A DNA stretch of 64,000 nt from an uncultured Pelagibacteraceae bacterium (GCA_902627565.1 CACOJM010000004.1:1-64000), one strand, 5' to 3'; shown: positions 26,269-35,154, counted from the stretch's first letter. The notes: generated by a model not told the origin, from the letters alone. Numbers and translations are program-made.

Positions 26269-27870
26269 ATGCTTAATACATTAAATCATTTTTTGTTTAG
26301 AAGAGATATTCAAAGTTTAATTTATTCAATTTTTATTATATTTTTTTTTATAACATATTTGCAACCAGGTTTGATGCCTGGAGATAATGGAGATGGAAAA
26401 TCAGTATTAGGAAACTTAGAAAGTTTATTTAATATAATTTCTCAAGAAAAATCTAATTTAACAAAAAGATTTCACTTATATGCTTTTAAAGATACTTTAT
26501 TTTTTTCTGATCCAATGTTGGGAGTTGGTTGGATCTATTGTTTTTTTAGATTTCTTAAATTAGATCCATTTCTCTCTTACAAGTTGTTATTTCTAATTAC
26601 ATTTTTATTAAATTTTTTTGTTTGTTTTTATTGTTGCAGAAAACTTGAAATTTCTTATTCATCAAATTTATTAGTATCAACACTTTTTACTTTTGGCCTT
26701 CCTGTTATAGCTCATGACTCTCATTATATTTTATTAGCAAGATTTTACGTTCCAGCCTGTATTTATTTAATTTATAGTTACTTTTTGGATAGAAATAATT
26801 ACAAATTTATTTTATTTTTTTTCTTATTTTTTTTACAACTCATTACTAGTATCTATATATCGATTTTTTTAGTAATAGTAAGTTTAGTAACCTTTTTTGT
26901 ATTAATTTACAAAAAAAAAAAATTATTTTTTAAAGATTTAAAAAATGAAATTAATATTTTTTTTAAAAATCTAACTCTTTTACAATCTACTTTAATTATT
27001 TTAATCTTATTTTTATTAATTATTTTTTGTTTTAATTATATTAAGGTTTTGAGCCTTTATAATTTTTCTAGAGGTTATGATAGCAAAGGATTAATTAATT
27101 TATTTAGTTTTATTCATACAGATAGATCAATATTTTGGACAAATAATTGGATACCTGATGGATATGCTAAAATTGAGCATCAGTTATATTTAGGTATTTC
27201 TATAATTTTATTATTATTAATTTGTTTCATTTATAGAGAAATTCTTTATAAGTATGAAAAAATAAGCGATTTTTTTAAAATCTCTTTTTTTTCTATCTTA
27301 CTTTTTACAAGTTTTTTTGGATTATCCTTTTATTTAATTTTACAATATTTTCCAGGAGTCTCTAGTTTAAGGCACGGGACAAGATTAATATTGGTTATAT
27401 TATTTCCTTTGTCTGTTTTTATTGGATTGTCGATAGATAAAATTTTAAACATAAAAAAAAATTATTCATTAATTATATTTTTAATTAGTTTATTTTTCTT
27501 AATAGAATTAGCTAGTGCCAGAAAAGTAACCACAAATATCAATGCTGAATTTAAAAGAAATAAAGATTATATAGAATTCTTTGAAAAAGCGTCTAAGGAT
27601 GAGATTCTAGTATTCAAAAATGATACTGATGATCCCAATTATATTTTAAACGAGTTTGATTTATCATTTTTAAGTAATTTTTATGGAATTAAAACTCTTA
27701 ATGGATGGTCTTCTTACATTCCTGGAAATTATCATCCATTGAATTCGTGTGAAAAAGTTGCTCAAAATTTAGAAAATATAAAAAATTTTTATAAAAAAAA
27801 TAACAAATATTATGAGTTTAAAAAAAACAATCTAACCTTCGTTGGCTTTGACAAAGATTGTAAAATATAA
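26269..27870 (+). CDS. Polytopic membrane protein, GT-C-like
   Basis: A 533-residue integral membrane protein with about eleven hydrophobic segments, one early periplasmic-type loop containing PGDNGDGKSV, and a soluble C-terminal stretch of about 100 residues. The architecture resembles GT-C glycosyltransferases or related lipid-linked sugar transferases, but no family motif was recognised. The frame stays open 213 bases further upstream, antisense to the methyltransferase; I chose the ATG after the run of A residues because it follows the divergent promoter gap and leads straight into the first membrane helix. Possible role: transfer or export of a glycan unit. Confidence 0.65.
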   Translation: MLNTLNHFLFRRDIQSLIYSIFIIFFFITYLQPGLMPGDNGDGKSVLGNLESLFNIISQEKSNLTKRFHLYAFKDTLFFSDPMLGVGWIYCFFRFLKLDPFLSYKLLFLITFLLNFFVCFYCCRKLEISYSSNLLVSTLFTFGLPVIAHDSHYILLARFYVPACIYLIYSYFLDRNNYKFILFFFLFFLQLITSIYISIFLVIVSLVTFFVLIYKKKKLFFKDLKNEINIFFKNLTLLQSTLIILILFLLIIFCFNYIKVLSLYNFSRGYDSKGLINLFSFIHTDRSIFWTNNWIPDGYAKIEHQLYLGISIILLLLICFIYREILYKYEKISDFFKISFFSILLFTSFFGLSFYLILQYFPGVSSLRHGTRLILVILFPLSVFIGLSIDKILNIKKNYSLIIFLISLFFLIELASARKVTTNINAEFKRNKDYIEFFEKASKDEILVFKNDTDDPNYILNEFDLSFLSNFYGIKTLNGWSSYIPGNYHPLNSCEKVAQNLENIKNFYKKNNKYYEFKKNNLTFVGFDKDCKI

Positions 27871-27916
27871 ATTAATATTAAAAATCTGATTTAAATAATT
27901 GCAAAATAAAATTATT

Positions 27917-29026
27917 TTAATTTGGTAAAAATTTTCCAATAAAATTATCGGCAATCACTTGGTGTCCAAACTTATTAAAGTGAACGTCATTTATGATATA
28001 AAATTTTTCTATAGTTTCCCATTTGCCATACTCTTTTGAGTAATCAAAAAAGAAATCAAAATTATTAAAATAATAATCACATTTATTTACACAGAAATCA
28101 TCCCAAAATTTTGCTTGTAAATTATTTTTATCATCCCATAATATTTGACCAGGCCAAGGATAAACACCTACAGAAAGTTTTATATTTTTTGATTTTAGAA
28201 GATTGTAAAGGGATGTCATATAACTCTCACTTTTATCCAACATTTTTTTAACTGTGATATTTTTCCTAAATTCCATATCTTTATTATATGTCCAAGAAGA
28301 TCTGGGATATTTTTTTTGATAAATTATATTACCTTTATCAGTATTTTTAAAATATTCTGTTTCGTGAGCATTTGCAGATTTAATTTTATAAATTTTTGAA
28401 TACAAAAAAGGAAAATTGTACATTATAAAATTTTTGATCTTTCTTATAATACTAATCTTTTCAATTTGATGAAATTGTGCATTTAGTTTATATTTAGAAA
28501 TTATTCTCCCTTTTTTTTCTTCATAGATCGCCTCATCTTGAATATCACTTATATCTATAAAAACTATTATATGCTTAAAGTTATAACCCTCATTTAATAG
28601 ATGTTTTATTTTAAAAAAATAAATTGATGGTGAGTATGAGGCAACACCGAGATTTGCAATTTTTAAATTTTTGTATTTTTTTGAAATTAAACCAACAAAA
28701 GAATCTTCGTAAAATTGTGCCTCAGTAAAACTATCTCCAATAATGCCAATATCAAATTGTTTATTTATTTTTTTATCATTAAAGTCATCACAGCTAATTT
28801 TAAAACCATTACCATCAGTGCAAACATTAAATAATTCGACACCCCAATTTTTATAATTTTTAATATTATCATTTAGTTTATGATGGAAAGTTTTATCTGT
28901 AGTTCTTAATGTTTTAAAATTAATAATTTTTTCAGCAAAGAATATTAACAATATAGTAAAGAAAAATATTATTAATAAATTTTTAAACATTTTAGATACT
29001 AAATTTGTAGTATAGTTTTTTGACAT
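27917..29026 (-). CDS. Membrane-anchored SGNH hydrolase-like protein
   Basis: A 369-residue protein with one N-terminal membrane helix (about residues 13-30) and a periplasmic SGNH domain. The nucleophile block is IIGDSFTEAQF (GDS), NLGVASYSP fits the glycine block, and NDVHFNKFGH provides the aspartate and histidine near the C-terminus. Such proteins in polysaccharide loci add or remove O-acetyl groups outside the cytoplasm, like AlgJ/AlgX-type enzymes. The specific substrate is unknown. It lies 8 bases after the WecA/MraY-like gene on the same strand and probably shares its promoter. Confidence 0.75.
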   Translation of the reverse strand: MSKNYTTNLVSKMFKNLLIIFFFTILLIFFAEKIINFKTLRTTDKTFHHKLNDNIKNYKNWGVELFNVCTDGNGFKISCDDFNDKKINKQFDIGIIGDSFTEAQFYEDSFVGLISKKYKNLKIANLGVASYSPSIYFFKIKHLLNEGYNFKHIIVFIDISDIQDEAIYEEKKGRIISKYKLNAQFHQIEKISIIRKIKNFIMYNFPFLYSKIYKIKSANAHETEYFKNTDKGNIIYQKKYPRSSWTYNKDMEFRKNITVKKMLDKSESYMTSLYNLLKSKNIKLSVGVYPWPGQILWDDKNNLQAKFWDDFCVNKCDYYFNNFDFFFDYSKEYGKWETIEKFYIINDVHFNKFGHQVIADNFIGKFLPN

Positions 29027-29034
29027 TTTGAATA

Positions 29035-30030
29035 TTAATTTTTCAATCTATTTATTATTAAAGTATAAAGAAATATTTGTACTAAAATGAGAAAAATTGT
29101 AACATCATTAAATATATTATCTAAAATTATTGGCACAGAAATTAAAAGAATATAAAAAATTAAAACTTTTTCTTGTGAATTTTTTTTTTTTAAATAATGA
29201 TGTAAATGGTTTTGATCCCTTGTTAATGGGTTTTTCTTATTTATAATTCTAAAAATAAATAATCTCAACATATCTATACCTGGTATCATTAGCATTAAAA
29301 AAATTCGATCAGTATCGAATCTGATGTTTGACAAACTTTCATTGTAAAATTTTATTAAAAATACACCTATAAAAAATGAGATTAAATATGCCCCGTTATT
29401 ACCTAAAAAAATTTTATTTTTGAGATTAAATATTAAAGAAAAAAAGAGGATAATAATAAAATTTAAAACAATAAAATGATCAAAGTCATTTAAATTGAAT
29501 ATTAAAAAAATACTAATAAAAATAATTAAAGCATAAGATATTGCAATACCATTCAGGCCATCTGTTAAATTAAAAGAATTCATCAGTAACCAAAAACAGA
29601 GAATAGTAAAAATATACGAATAAAAAGTGCTTATTTCATATACTGAATTCACAAATGATATATTTATTTTTTTTATTAAAATTTCCTGATTGAAGAATAA
29701 AAAAATAAAAACTATTAAAATAAATAAAAATGATTTTAAATAAGGATTATTATCATTTAAATCATCAAAGTATCCTATGAGAAATATTAAAAAAGAAAAA
29801 AAAGTTAAATAATGATAAAAATCGTCTAATTTAAAATTTAAAAAAAGCTGGAAATAAATACTCAAATAAATAAAAAAAAATATTAGCCCACCAACGGCAG
29901 GAGTTGGCTCTGAATGATTTTTTATTTTTGTGGGATAGTCTATTAATCTCAGTTTATTAGAAAAACGAGTAGATATTACCAAGTATATAAAAAAAAGAAC
30001 TATATTTAATATTATTAAATTTAAAGACAT
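29035..30030 (-). CDS. WecA/MraY-family undecaprenyl-phosphate sugar-1-phosphate transferase
   Basis: A 331-residue membrane protein with about ten helices. Conserved cytoplasmic motifs are IGYFDDLND (the DD pair), NSFNLTDGLNGIA (the N-x3-DG motif), LGNNGAY, and DQNHLHHYL, corresponding to the catalytic DxxHxHH-like loop of WecA. It would start repeat-unit synthesis by moving a sugar phosphate from UDP-sugar to undecaprenyl phosphate at the inner membrane. It is the only initiating transferase in this part of the island. Divergent from fcl, with about 100 bases between. Confidence 0.88.
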   Translation of the reverse strand: MSLNLIILNIVLFFIYLVISTRFSNKLRLIDYPTKIKNHSEPTPAVGGLIFFFIYLSIYFQLFLNFKLDDFYHYLTFFSFLIFLIGYFDDLNDNNPYLKSFLFILIVFIFLFFNQEILIKKINISFVNSVYEISTFYSYIFTILCFWLLMNSFNLTDGLNGIAISYALIIFISIFLIFNLNDFDHFIVLNFIIILFFSLIFNLKNKIFLGNNGAYLISFFIGVFLIKFYNESLSNIRFDTDRIFLMLMIPGIDMLRLFIFRIINKKNPLTRDQNHLHHYLKKKNSQEKVLIFYILLISVPIILDNIFNDVTIFLILVQIFLYTLIINRLKN

Positions 30031-30128
30031 TTTGTTAAATTTACATAATTTACTTTATATATTTTTTACATATAAATAAATAACAAAAGATTTTATAGAG
30101 TATAATTTTAAACTTTCTGGTATTTGAA

Positions 30129-31067
30129 ATGATTAAGAAAAATTCTAAAATTTTTATTGCAGGTCATAATGGCATGATTGGTTCGGCCATATTAAAAAAA
30201 TTAATTTCTCAAGGCTATAAAAAATTATATTTTAAATCTAAAGCTTCACTAGATTTAAGAAATCAATCAAAAGTAAAAAATTATTTGAAAAAAATTAAGC
30301 CCGATGCTGTTATATTAGCCGCAGCAATAGTTGGAGGCATACATGCTAACAACTTACGCAAAGGTGAGTTTATATATGATAATATTACTATTCAAGGTAA
30401 TGTGATTCATTCTAGTTATCTAGCAGGTGTTAAAAATTTAATTTTTTTAGGTTCAAATTGTGCTTACCCAAAATTTAGTAAGCAACCTATAAAAGAAAAA
30501 TATTTACTGTCAGGATATTTAGATAAAACAAATGAAGCATACGCAATTGCAAAAATAGCAGGAATCAATTTATGTCAAAGTTATAATATGCAATATAATT
30601 TAAATTACAAAATCTTAATGCCATGCAATACTTATGGAATAGGTGATAATTATAATCCAAAAGAATCTCATTTTTTACCATCGTTAATCAAAAAAATTTC
30701 AGATTCAATTAATCAAAATAAAAAAAATATACATATGTGGGGTGATGGTAAAGTAAGGAGAGAATTAATTTATGCTGATGATGTAGCAGATGCATCAATA
30801 TTTTTTCTTAAAAAAAAAACTAAAGATACAATAATCAATATTGGCACAGGTATTGATAGAAGCATCAATGAGTATGCAAAAATAATTATGAAACATTTTG
30901 GTGTAAAATTAAAAATCATTCATCAAAAAAATAAATTAATCGGAACACCGAGTAAGCTATTGGATGTGTCATTGGCTAAAAAATATGGTTGGAAGTATAA
31001 AACTTCGTTAAAAAAAGGTTTATCAATAGTAGTCAAGGATTATTTAAAAAAATTATCTCATAAATAA
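30129..31067 (+). CDS. fcl: GDP-L-fucose synthase-like epimerase/reductase
   Basis: A 312-residue extended SDR matching GDP-fucose synthase (GDP-4-keto-6-deoxymannose 3,5-epimerase/4-reductase): cofactor site IAGHNGMIGSAI, AAAIVGGIHANN, FLGSNCAYP, EAYAIAKIAG with the Y-x3-K, PCNTYGIGDNYNPKESH and HMWGDGKVRREL. It needs the product of a Gmd-type enzyme, available within the island. ColC of colitose synthesis is a close relative, so the product might be a dideoxy sugar instead of fucose. The stop codon is followed immediately by the -35 element of the 5S promoter; this gene is therefore the island's last one. Confidence 0.88.
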   Translation: MIKKNSKIFIAGHNGMIGSAILKKLISQGYKKLYFKSKASLDLRNQSKVKNYLKKIKPDAVILAAAIVGGIHANNLRKGEFIYDNITIQGNVIHSSYLAGVKNLIFLGSNCAYPKFSKQPIKEKYLLSGYLDKTNEAYAIAKIAGINLCQSYNMQYNLNYKILMPCNTYGIGDNYNPKESHFLPSLIKKISDSINQNKKNIHMWGDGKVRRELIYADDVADASIFFLKKKTKDTIINIGTGIDRSINEYAKIIMKHFGVKLKIIHQKNKLIGTPSKLLDVSLAKKYGWKYKTSLKKGLSIVVKDYLKKLSHK

Positions 31068-31095
31068 TTGACATTATCCAATTTTCAAATATACA
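31068..31095 (+). promoter_or_regulatory. Sigma70-like promoter of the orphan 5S gene
   Basis: A perfect -35 box TTGACA begins on the first base after the fcl stop codon, followed by a 16-base spacer and TATACA as -10. Transcription would start about 6-7 bases downstream, which is exactly where the 5S helix I begins. No promoter of the 16S-23S operon can reach this gene without crossing the whole island, so a private promoter is expected. Confidence 0.7.
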
Positions 31096-31100
31096 TTCTT

Positions 31101-31217
31101 TGCCTGGTGATTATTGCGAAAGTGTAATACCCGATCCCATTCCGAACTCGGAAGTCAAGCCTTTCTGCGCCAATGGTACTTTGTCTTAAGACATGGAAGA
31201 GTAGGACATTGCCAGGC
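31101..31217 (+). rRNA. rrf: 5S ribosomal RNA
   Basis: Length about 117. The terminal helix pairs GCCTGG at the 5' side with CCAGGC at the 3' side. The conserved loop sequences CCCGATCCCATTCCGAAC and GATGGTAC-like AATGGTAC, and the CTTAAGAC...GGAAGAGTAGG arm, match alphaproteobacterial 5S rRNA. No 16S, 23S or spacer tRNAs are next to it; surface-polysaccharide genes are on the left and an epimerase gene begins 11 bases on the right. There is no visible rho-independent terminator after it. Confidence 0.95.
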
Positions 31218-31228
31218 TACATTCGCAA

Positions 31229-32119
31229 ATGAAAAATATCATTATCGTTACTGGTGGAGCTGGCTTTGTTGGTTCAAATCTTATCGAATACTTTTTGAAA
31301 AAAACAAAAAAAAAAATTATTAGTATAGACAATTACTCAACCGGACATAAAAAAAATCACATAAAAAATAAAAGAGTAAAATATTTAAAATTAGATACTT
31401 CAAAAATAAATAAACTTCTTGTTTATAAAAAAAGAATTCACACCATATTTCATTTTGGAGAATTTGCCAGAATTTATCAAAGTTTTAAAAATTTTGATAA
31501 ATGCTTTGACTCAAATACTCTAGGAACAAAAGCTGTATTTAAATTTTGTTTAGATAATAAAATAAAGTTGATTTATTCAGCAACATCAGCAAGCTTAGGA
31601 AATAGTGGTGAAGACAAGAGTCTTTCACCTTATGCTTTTACAAAAGCAAAAAATTTAGAATTACTCGAAAATTTAAAAAAATGGTTTAATTTTAAGTTTG
31701 AAGTAATATATTTTTATAATGTCTATGGGCCAAGACAAATTAAAAAAGGAGAAATGGCAACTGTTATAGGAATATTCGAGGATCTTTATAAAAATAAAAA
31801 ACCTTTGACGATTGTAAGACCAGGTACACAGACTAGAAGATTCACTCATATTAATGATACTATTAAAGTTTGTTATGAGGCATGGAAAAAAAATAGATGT
31901 AAATACTACAGCATTTCTCACAAAAAATCTTACTCTATCAATAGTGTTGCAAAAATGTTTGGCACAAAGATAGTATATGTAAAATCAAGATTAGGTGAAA
32001 GATATGCATCAGCTTTAACTAAAATCTCTCAAAATAACCAAATTATTAGTAAATTTGGAAAAATAAATTTGAAAGATTATATAACATCGTTTATTAAGAA
32101 TAAAATTTATGAAGATTAA
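31229..32119 (+). CDS. UDP-glucose 4-epimerase-like extended SDR
   Basis: A 296-residue NAD-dependent epimerase with [13 protein letters not shown], the FHFGEFAR segment, a serine-rich YSATSASLG strand and the catalytic SPYAFTKAK (Y-x3-K). FYNVYGPRQ and [10 protein letters not shown] are typical GalE-family segments. It may interconvert a UDP-sugar for envelope glycans. It starts 11 bases after the 5S gene with no Shine-Dalgarno-like purine stretch, so after 5S processing the messenger would be almost leaderless. It overlaps rpmJ by 11 bases. Confidence 0.82.
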   Translation: MKNIIIVTGGAGFVGSNLIEYFLKKTKKKIISIDNYSTGHKKNHIKNKRVKYLKLDTSKINKLLVYKKRIHTIFHFGEFARIYQSFKNFDKCFDSNTLGTKAVFKFCLDNKIKLIYSATSASLGNSGEDKSLSPYAFTKAKNLELLENLKKWFNFKFEVIYFYNVYGPRQIKKGEMATVIGIFEDLYKNKKPLTIVRPGTQTRRFTHINDTIKVCYEAWKKNRCKYYSISHKKSYSINSVAKMFGTKIVYVKSRLGERYASALTKISQNNQIISKFGKINLKDYITSFIKNKIYED

Positions 32120-32234
32120 AAGCTCGTTAAAATCAATAAAAAAAAGAGACCTTAATTCTAAACTTGTTAGAAGAAGAGGGAGAGTCTACATCATAAATAA
32201 AACAAACCCCAAATTCAAAGCTAGACAAAAATAA
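32109..32234 (+). CDS. rpmJ: 50S ribosomal protein L36, zinc-free type
   Basis: A 41-residue protein opening MKIKSSLKS and ending FKARQK, with the [20 protein letters not shown] core that is standard in alphaproteobacteria. The cysteine/histidine zinc ribbon of classical L36 is missing, so this is the C-minus paralogue. It begins inside the end of the epimerase gene. L36 binds 23S rRNA in the large subunit; here it shares a transcript with 5S rRNA. Confidence 0.95.
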   Translation: MKIKSSLKSIKKRDLNSKLVRRRGRVYIINKTNPKFKARQK

Positions 32235-32239
32235 TTTTT

Positions 32240-32350
32240 ATGGACAATCAAGACCATAAAAATACCTGGAATAATTTCACAAAGTTCGTTTTATGGGGAA
32301 CTATTGCTGTGATTGTTGTTTTAGTCTTAATGGCATTATTTTTATTGTAG
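32240..32350 (+). CDS. aa3-type cytochrome c oxidase subunit IV-like small membrane protein
   Basis: A 36-residue protein: a short polar N-terminus with histidine and aromatic residues (NTWNNFTKF), then one transmembrane helix that reads WGTIAVIVVLVLMALFLL. This fits the alphaproteobacterial aa3 oxidase subunit IV family (COX4_pro_2 type), whose members are tiny single-span proteins. In this window it stands between rpmJ and the transhydrogenase genes, 5 bases after rpmJ and 6 before pntAA, and no oxidase genes are nearby. It could equally be an accessory membrane peptide of the transhydrogenase. Confidence 0.72.
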   Translation: MDNQDHKNTWNNFTKFVLWGTIAVIVVLVLMALFLL

Positions 32351-32356
32351 GATTTT

Positions 32357-33445
32357 ATGAGAATTGTTTCCGTCTCCGAAAATAAGGATAAAGAAAAGAG
32401 AATTTCTATAACTCCTGAAACTGCAAAAAAATATTTAGCTAATGGATTTGAAGTTTCTTTGCCGGAAAACTATGGAGATCACTTAGGTTTTAAGAATAAA
32501 GAATATTTAGATCTTGGTGTTAAAATTGTAAAAGATAAAAAGGAATTAATCGAAAGTGGAGACATAGTTATTCAATTAGGCCTTTTATCTAATGAACATT
32601 TGTCAGAATTTAAAGAAAACCAAATACTTATTGGTGTTTTGGATCCATTTAAAAATCAAGAAATAATTAATGATCTTAACAAAAAAAAAATTAAATGTTT
32701 TTCATTAGAAATGTTACCAAGAATTACAAGAGCACAATCAATGGATATACTTTCTTCACAAGCAAATTTGGCTGGTTATAAAGCAGTAGTAGACTCATTT
32801 GCAGAATTTGAAAAAGCAATACCAATGATGATGACTGCGGCAGGGACAGTGCCAGCAGCTAAAGTTTTAATTGTCGGTGCGGGTGTAGCAGGTTTACAGG
32901 CTATTGCTACAGCAAAAAGAATGGGAGCAATTGTTTATGCAACAGATGTTAGGATGGCATCAAAGGAACAAGTTGAAAGTTTAGGAGGAAAGTTTCTGAC
33001 AGTTGAGGGTGCTGAAAATTTAGAAACCGAAGGTGGTTATGCTAAGGAAGCCTCTGAGGATTTTAAAAAAAAACAAGAAGACTTACTAGCAGAGACATTA
33101 AAAAAAATTGATATAGTAATATGTACTGCTTTAATACCAGGAAAAAAGGCTCCAAAAATTATTAAAGAAGAAATGATTAAAAATATGAACGCTGGTTCAG
33201 TTATATATGACTTAGCTGCAATTCAAGGTGGAAATAGTGCACTGACAGAATTAGATAAAGTTGTAGAAAAGAACGGAGTTAAAATAATAGGTGAGACAAA
33301 TATTCTTAATAAATTACCTACTTCAGCATCTAATCTTTACTCGAAAAATGTATTTAATTTTGTTTTAAATTTATATGATAAAGAAAATAAAAAGATTAAT
33401 ATCAATTTAGAAGACGAAATTATTGAAAAAACATTATTGAAATAG
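32357..33445 (+). CDS. pntAA: NAD(P) transhydrogenase subunit alpha part 1 (NAD-binding domain I)
   Basis: A 362-residue protein with the alanine dehydrogenase/PNT fold: RITRAQSMDILSSQANLAGY is the conserved interface segment (residues about 121-140) and VLIVGAGVAGLQAIATA is the NAD site. It carries the membrane-external NAD(H)-binding domain I of proton-translocating transhydrogenase, which uses the proton gradient to reduce NADP. It is the short alpha-1 form found in alphaproteobacteria, with the membrane helices on a separate gene (pntAB), which starts 4 bases after its stop. Confidence 0.95.
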   Translation: MRIVSVSENKDKEKRISITPETAKKYLANGFEVSLPENYGDHLGFKNKEYLDLGVKIVKDKKELIESGDIVIQLGLLSNEHLSEFKENQILIGVLDPFKNQEIINDLNKKKIKCFSLEMLPRITRAQSMDILSSQANLAGYKAVVDSFAEFEKAIPMMMTAAGTVPAAKVLIVGAGVAGLQAIATAKRMGAIVYATDVRMASKEQVESLGGKFLTVEGAENLETEGGYAKEASEDFKKKQEDLLAETLKKIDIVICTALIPGKKAPKIIKEEMIKNMNAGSVIYDLAAIQGGNSALTELDKVVEKNGVKIIGETNILNKLPTSASNLYSKNVFNFVLNLYDKENKKININLEDEIIEKTLLK

Positions 33446-33449
33446 TTTT

Positions 33450-33752
33450 ATGGAAATAGACCCTTTTATATTTAGACTTAGCATTTTTATTTTATCTATA
33501 TTTGTTGGATATTATGTTGTCTGGAGTGTTACACCTTCTCTTCATACACCATTAATGTCAGTGACAAATGCTATATCCTCAGTAATAATTGTGGGAGCTA
33601 TAATAGCAGCTTTAGCTGGTTCAACAGACAAAATTTTTGAAACATCAAATTTATTTGGTTTTTTAGCAATAATATTAGCAGCAGTAAATATTTTTGGTGG
33701 TTTTTTAGTCACCCAAAGAATGCTTCAAATGTATAAAAAAAAGAAAAAATAA
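33450..33752 (+). CDS. pntAB: NAD(P) transhydrogenase subunit alpha part 2 (membrane)
   Basis: A 100-residue protein with three hydrophobic helices, including GYYVVWSVTPSLHTPLMSVTNAIS, matching the family block that lines the proton channel with PntB. It supplies the membrane helices missing from PntAA. It is spaced 4 bases after pntAA and 2 bases before pntB, in the usual order of the alphaproteobacterial three-gene pnt operon. Confidence 0.95.
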   Translation: MEIDPFIFRLSIFILSIFVGYYVVWSVTPSLHTPLMSVTNAISSVIIVGAIIAALAGSTDKIFETSNLFGFLAIILAAVNIFGGFLVTQRMLQMYKKKKK

Positions 33753-33754
33753 AT

Positions 33755-35152
33755 ATGATGACACCAAATTTATCAGCATTGTTTTATTTAATATCTGGAA
33801 TATTGTTTATCTTGGCTCTAAGAGGATTGTCTTCACCAGAGACTTCAAGACAAGGAAATTATTTTGGAATTGCAGGTATGACAATTGCAATAATAATTAC
33901 ATTTTTATCTGTAGATAATTTTGGGGCAGGATTTATTTATGTGTTGGTGTTTTTATTAATTGGTGGATCAATAGGTGCATTCATAGCATTTAGAATTCCA
34001 ATGACTGCAATGCCAGAATTAGTTGCGGGCTTTCATAGTCTTGTAGGTTTAGCAGCAGTTTTTGTTGCTATTGCAGCATTCTTAAAACCCGTGGCATTTA
34101 ATTTAGGAAGCGTAGGAAATATTAAGTTAGCAAGTTTAATTGAAATGTCACTAGGAGCAGCAATCGGTGCCATCACCTTTTCAGGATCGATAATTGCCTT
34201 TTTAAAATTAAGAGGAATTATGTCTGGAGCGCCAATAACATTCAAGGGACAGCATTTGATAAACCTTATTTTAGGTCTAGGTATTATTTTTCTGATTTAC
34301 TATTTATGTATATCTCAATCTTCTAATATTTTTTGGTCAATAGTAATTATTTCTTTTTTAGTTGGAGTGTTATTGATAATTCCAATAGGTGGAGCTGATA
34401 TGCCAGTGGTTATATCTATGTTAAATTCATATTCTGGTTGGGCTGCTGCCGGTATTGGTTTTACTTTAGAAAATACAGCTTTAATAATTACTGGCGCACT
34501 TGTCGGTTCATCTGGAGCGATACTTTCTTATATAATGTGCAAAGGAATGAATAGATCATTTTTTAATGTTATTTTAGGTGGCTGGGGTGCAACAGATCAT
34601 ACTTCAACAGCACAAAACAAAGAACAAAAACCAGTAAAAAATGGTAACGCAGATGATGCTGCTTTTTTAATGAAAAATGCATCTTCAGTAATCATCGTTC
34701 CTGGTTATGGAATGGCAGTTGCTCAAGCTCAACATGCATTGAGAGAAATGGTTGATTCACTTAAAAAGAATGGAGTAAAAGTTTCTTATGCAATTCATCC
34801 AGTTGCTGGAAGAATGCCCGGACATATGAACGTATTATTGGCCGAGGCGAATGTACCATATGATGAAGTTTTTGAACTAGAGGAAATAAATAATGATTTC
34901 GCTAACTGTGATGTAGCTTACGTAATTGGGGCAAACGATGTGACGAATCCTGTAGCTAAATCTGATCCACAAAGCCCAATTTATGGTATGCCAGTTCTTG
35001 ATGTTGAAAAAAGTAAGTCTGTTCTTTTTGTTAAAAGAAGTTTATCACCTGGATATGCTGGAATCGATAATGATTTATTTTATAGAGACAACACACTAAT
35101 GTTATTTGCTGATGCAAAAAAAATGACAGAGGAAATAGTAAAAAGTTTATAA
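33755..35152 (+). CDS. pntB: NAD(P) transhydrogenase subunit beta
   Basis: A 465-residue protein: nine or so transmembrane helices (residues 1-270) followed by the NADP(H)-binding domain III. Conserved domain III segments are VIIVPGYGMAVAQAQH, HPVAGRMPGHMNVLLAEA, YVIGANDVTNPVA and KRSLSPGYAGIDN. It moves protons across the inner membrane while reducing NADP with NADH. The operon presumably gives SAR11-type cells NADPH for biosynthesis. The transaldolase gene starts 2 bases after its stop. Confidence 0.96.
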   Translation: MMTPNLSALFYLISGILFILALRGLSSPETSRQGNYFGIAGMTIAIIITFLSVDNFGAGFIYVLVFLLIGGSIGAFIAFRIPMTAMPELVAGFHSLVGLAAVFVAIAAFLKPVAFNLGSVGNIKLASLIEMSLGAAIGAITFSGSIIAFLKLRGIMSGAPITFKGQHLINLILGLGIIFLIYYLCISQSSNIFWSIVIISFLVGVLLIIPIGGADMPVVISMLNSYSGWAAAGIGFTLENTALIITGALVGSSGAILSYIMCKGMNRSFFNVILGGWGATDHTSTAQNKEQKPVKNGNADDAAFLMKNASSVIIVPGYGMAVAQAQHALREMVDSLKKNGVKVSYAIHPVAGRMPGHMNVLLAEANVPYDEVFELEEINNDFANCDVAYVIGANDVTNPVAKSDPQSPIYGMPVLDVEKSKSVLFVKRSLSPGYAGIDNDLFYRDNTLMLFADAKKMTEEIVKSL

Positions 35153-35154
35153 AA

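Larger units (their letters stand above)
1..31100. other. Hypervariable surface-polysaccharide island (HVR2-like), 5S-proximal part
   Basis: Nearly every gene from the left edge to the 5S gene is a sugar-nucleotide enzyme, glycosyltransferase, radical SAM protein or envelope protein. They are arranged in short blocks that switch strand about ten times, unlike the long co-directional core operons on the right. The stretch is visibly richer in A and T runs than the core genes. It is known that HVR2 of cultured SAR11 genomes lies between 23S and 5S rRNA; matching this region to HVR2 is inference, because the 23S side is outside the window. No integrase, transposase or attachment repeat was seen, so exchange probably occurs by homologous recombination in flanking core genes. 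Confidence 0.85.

Noticed and set aside
27891..27919. Palindrome between two convergent genes as a bidirectional terminator
   Set aside because: The stem consists almost only of A-T pairs in very A/T-rich sequence, so it is not distinguishable from chance.
31114..31323. Open frame beginning inside the 5S gene
   Set aside because: It overlaps the rRNA and the start of the epimerase; its translation is only the 5S sequence read as codons.
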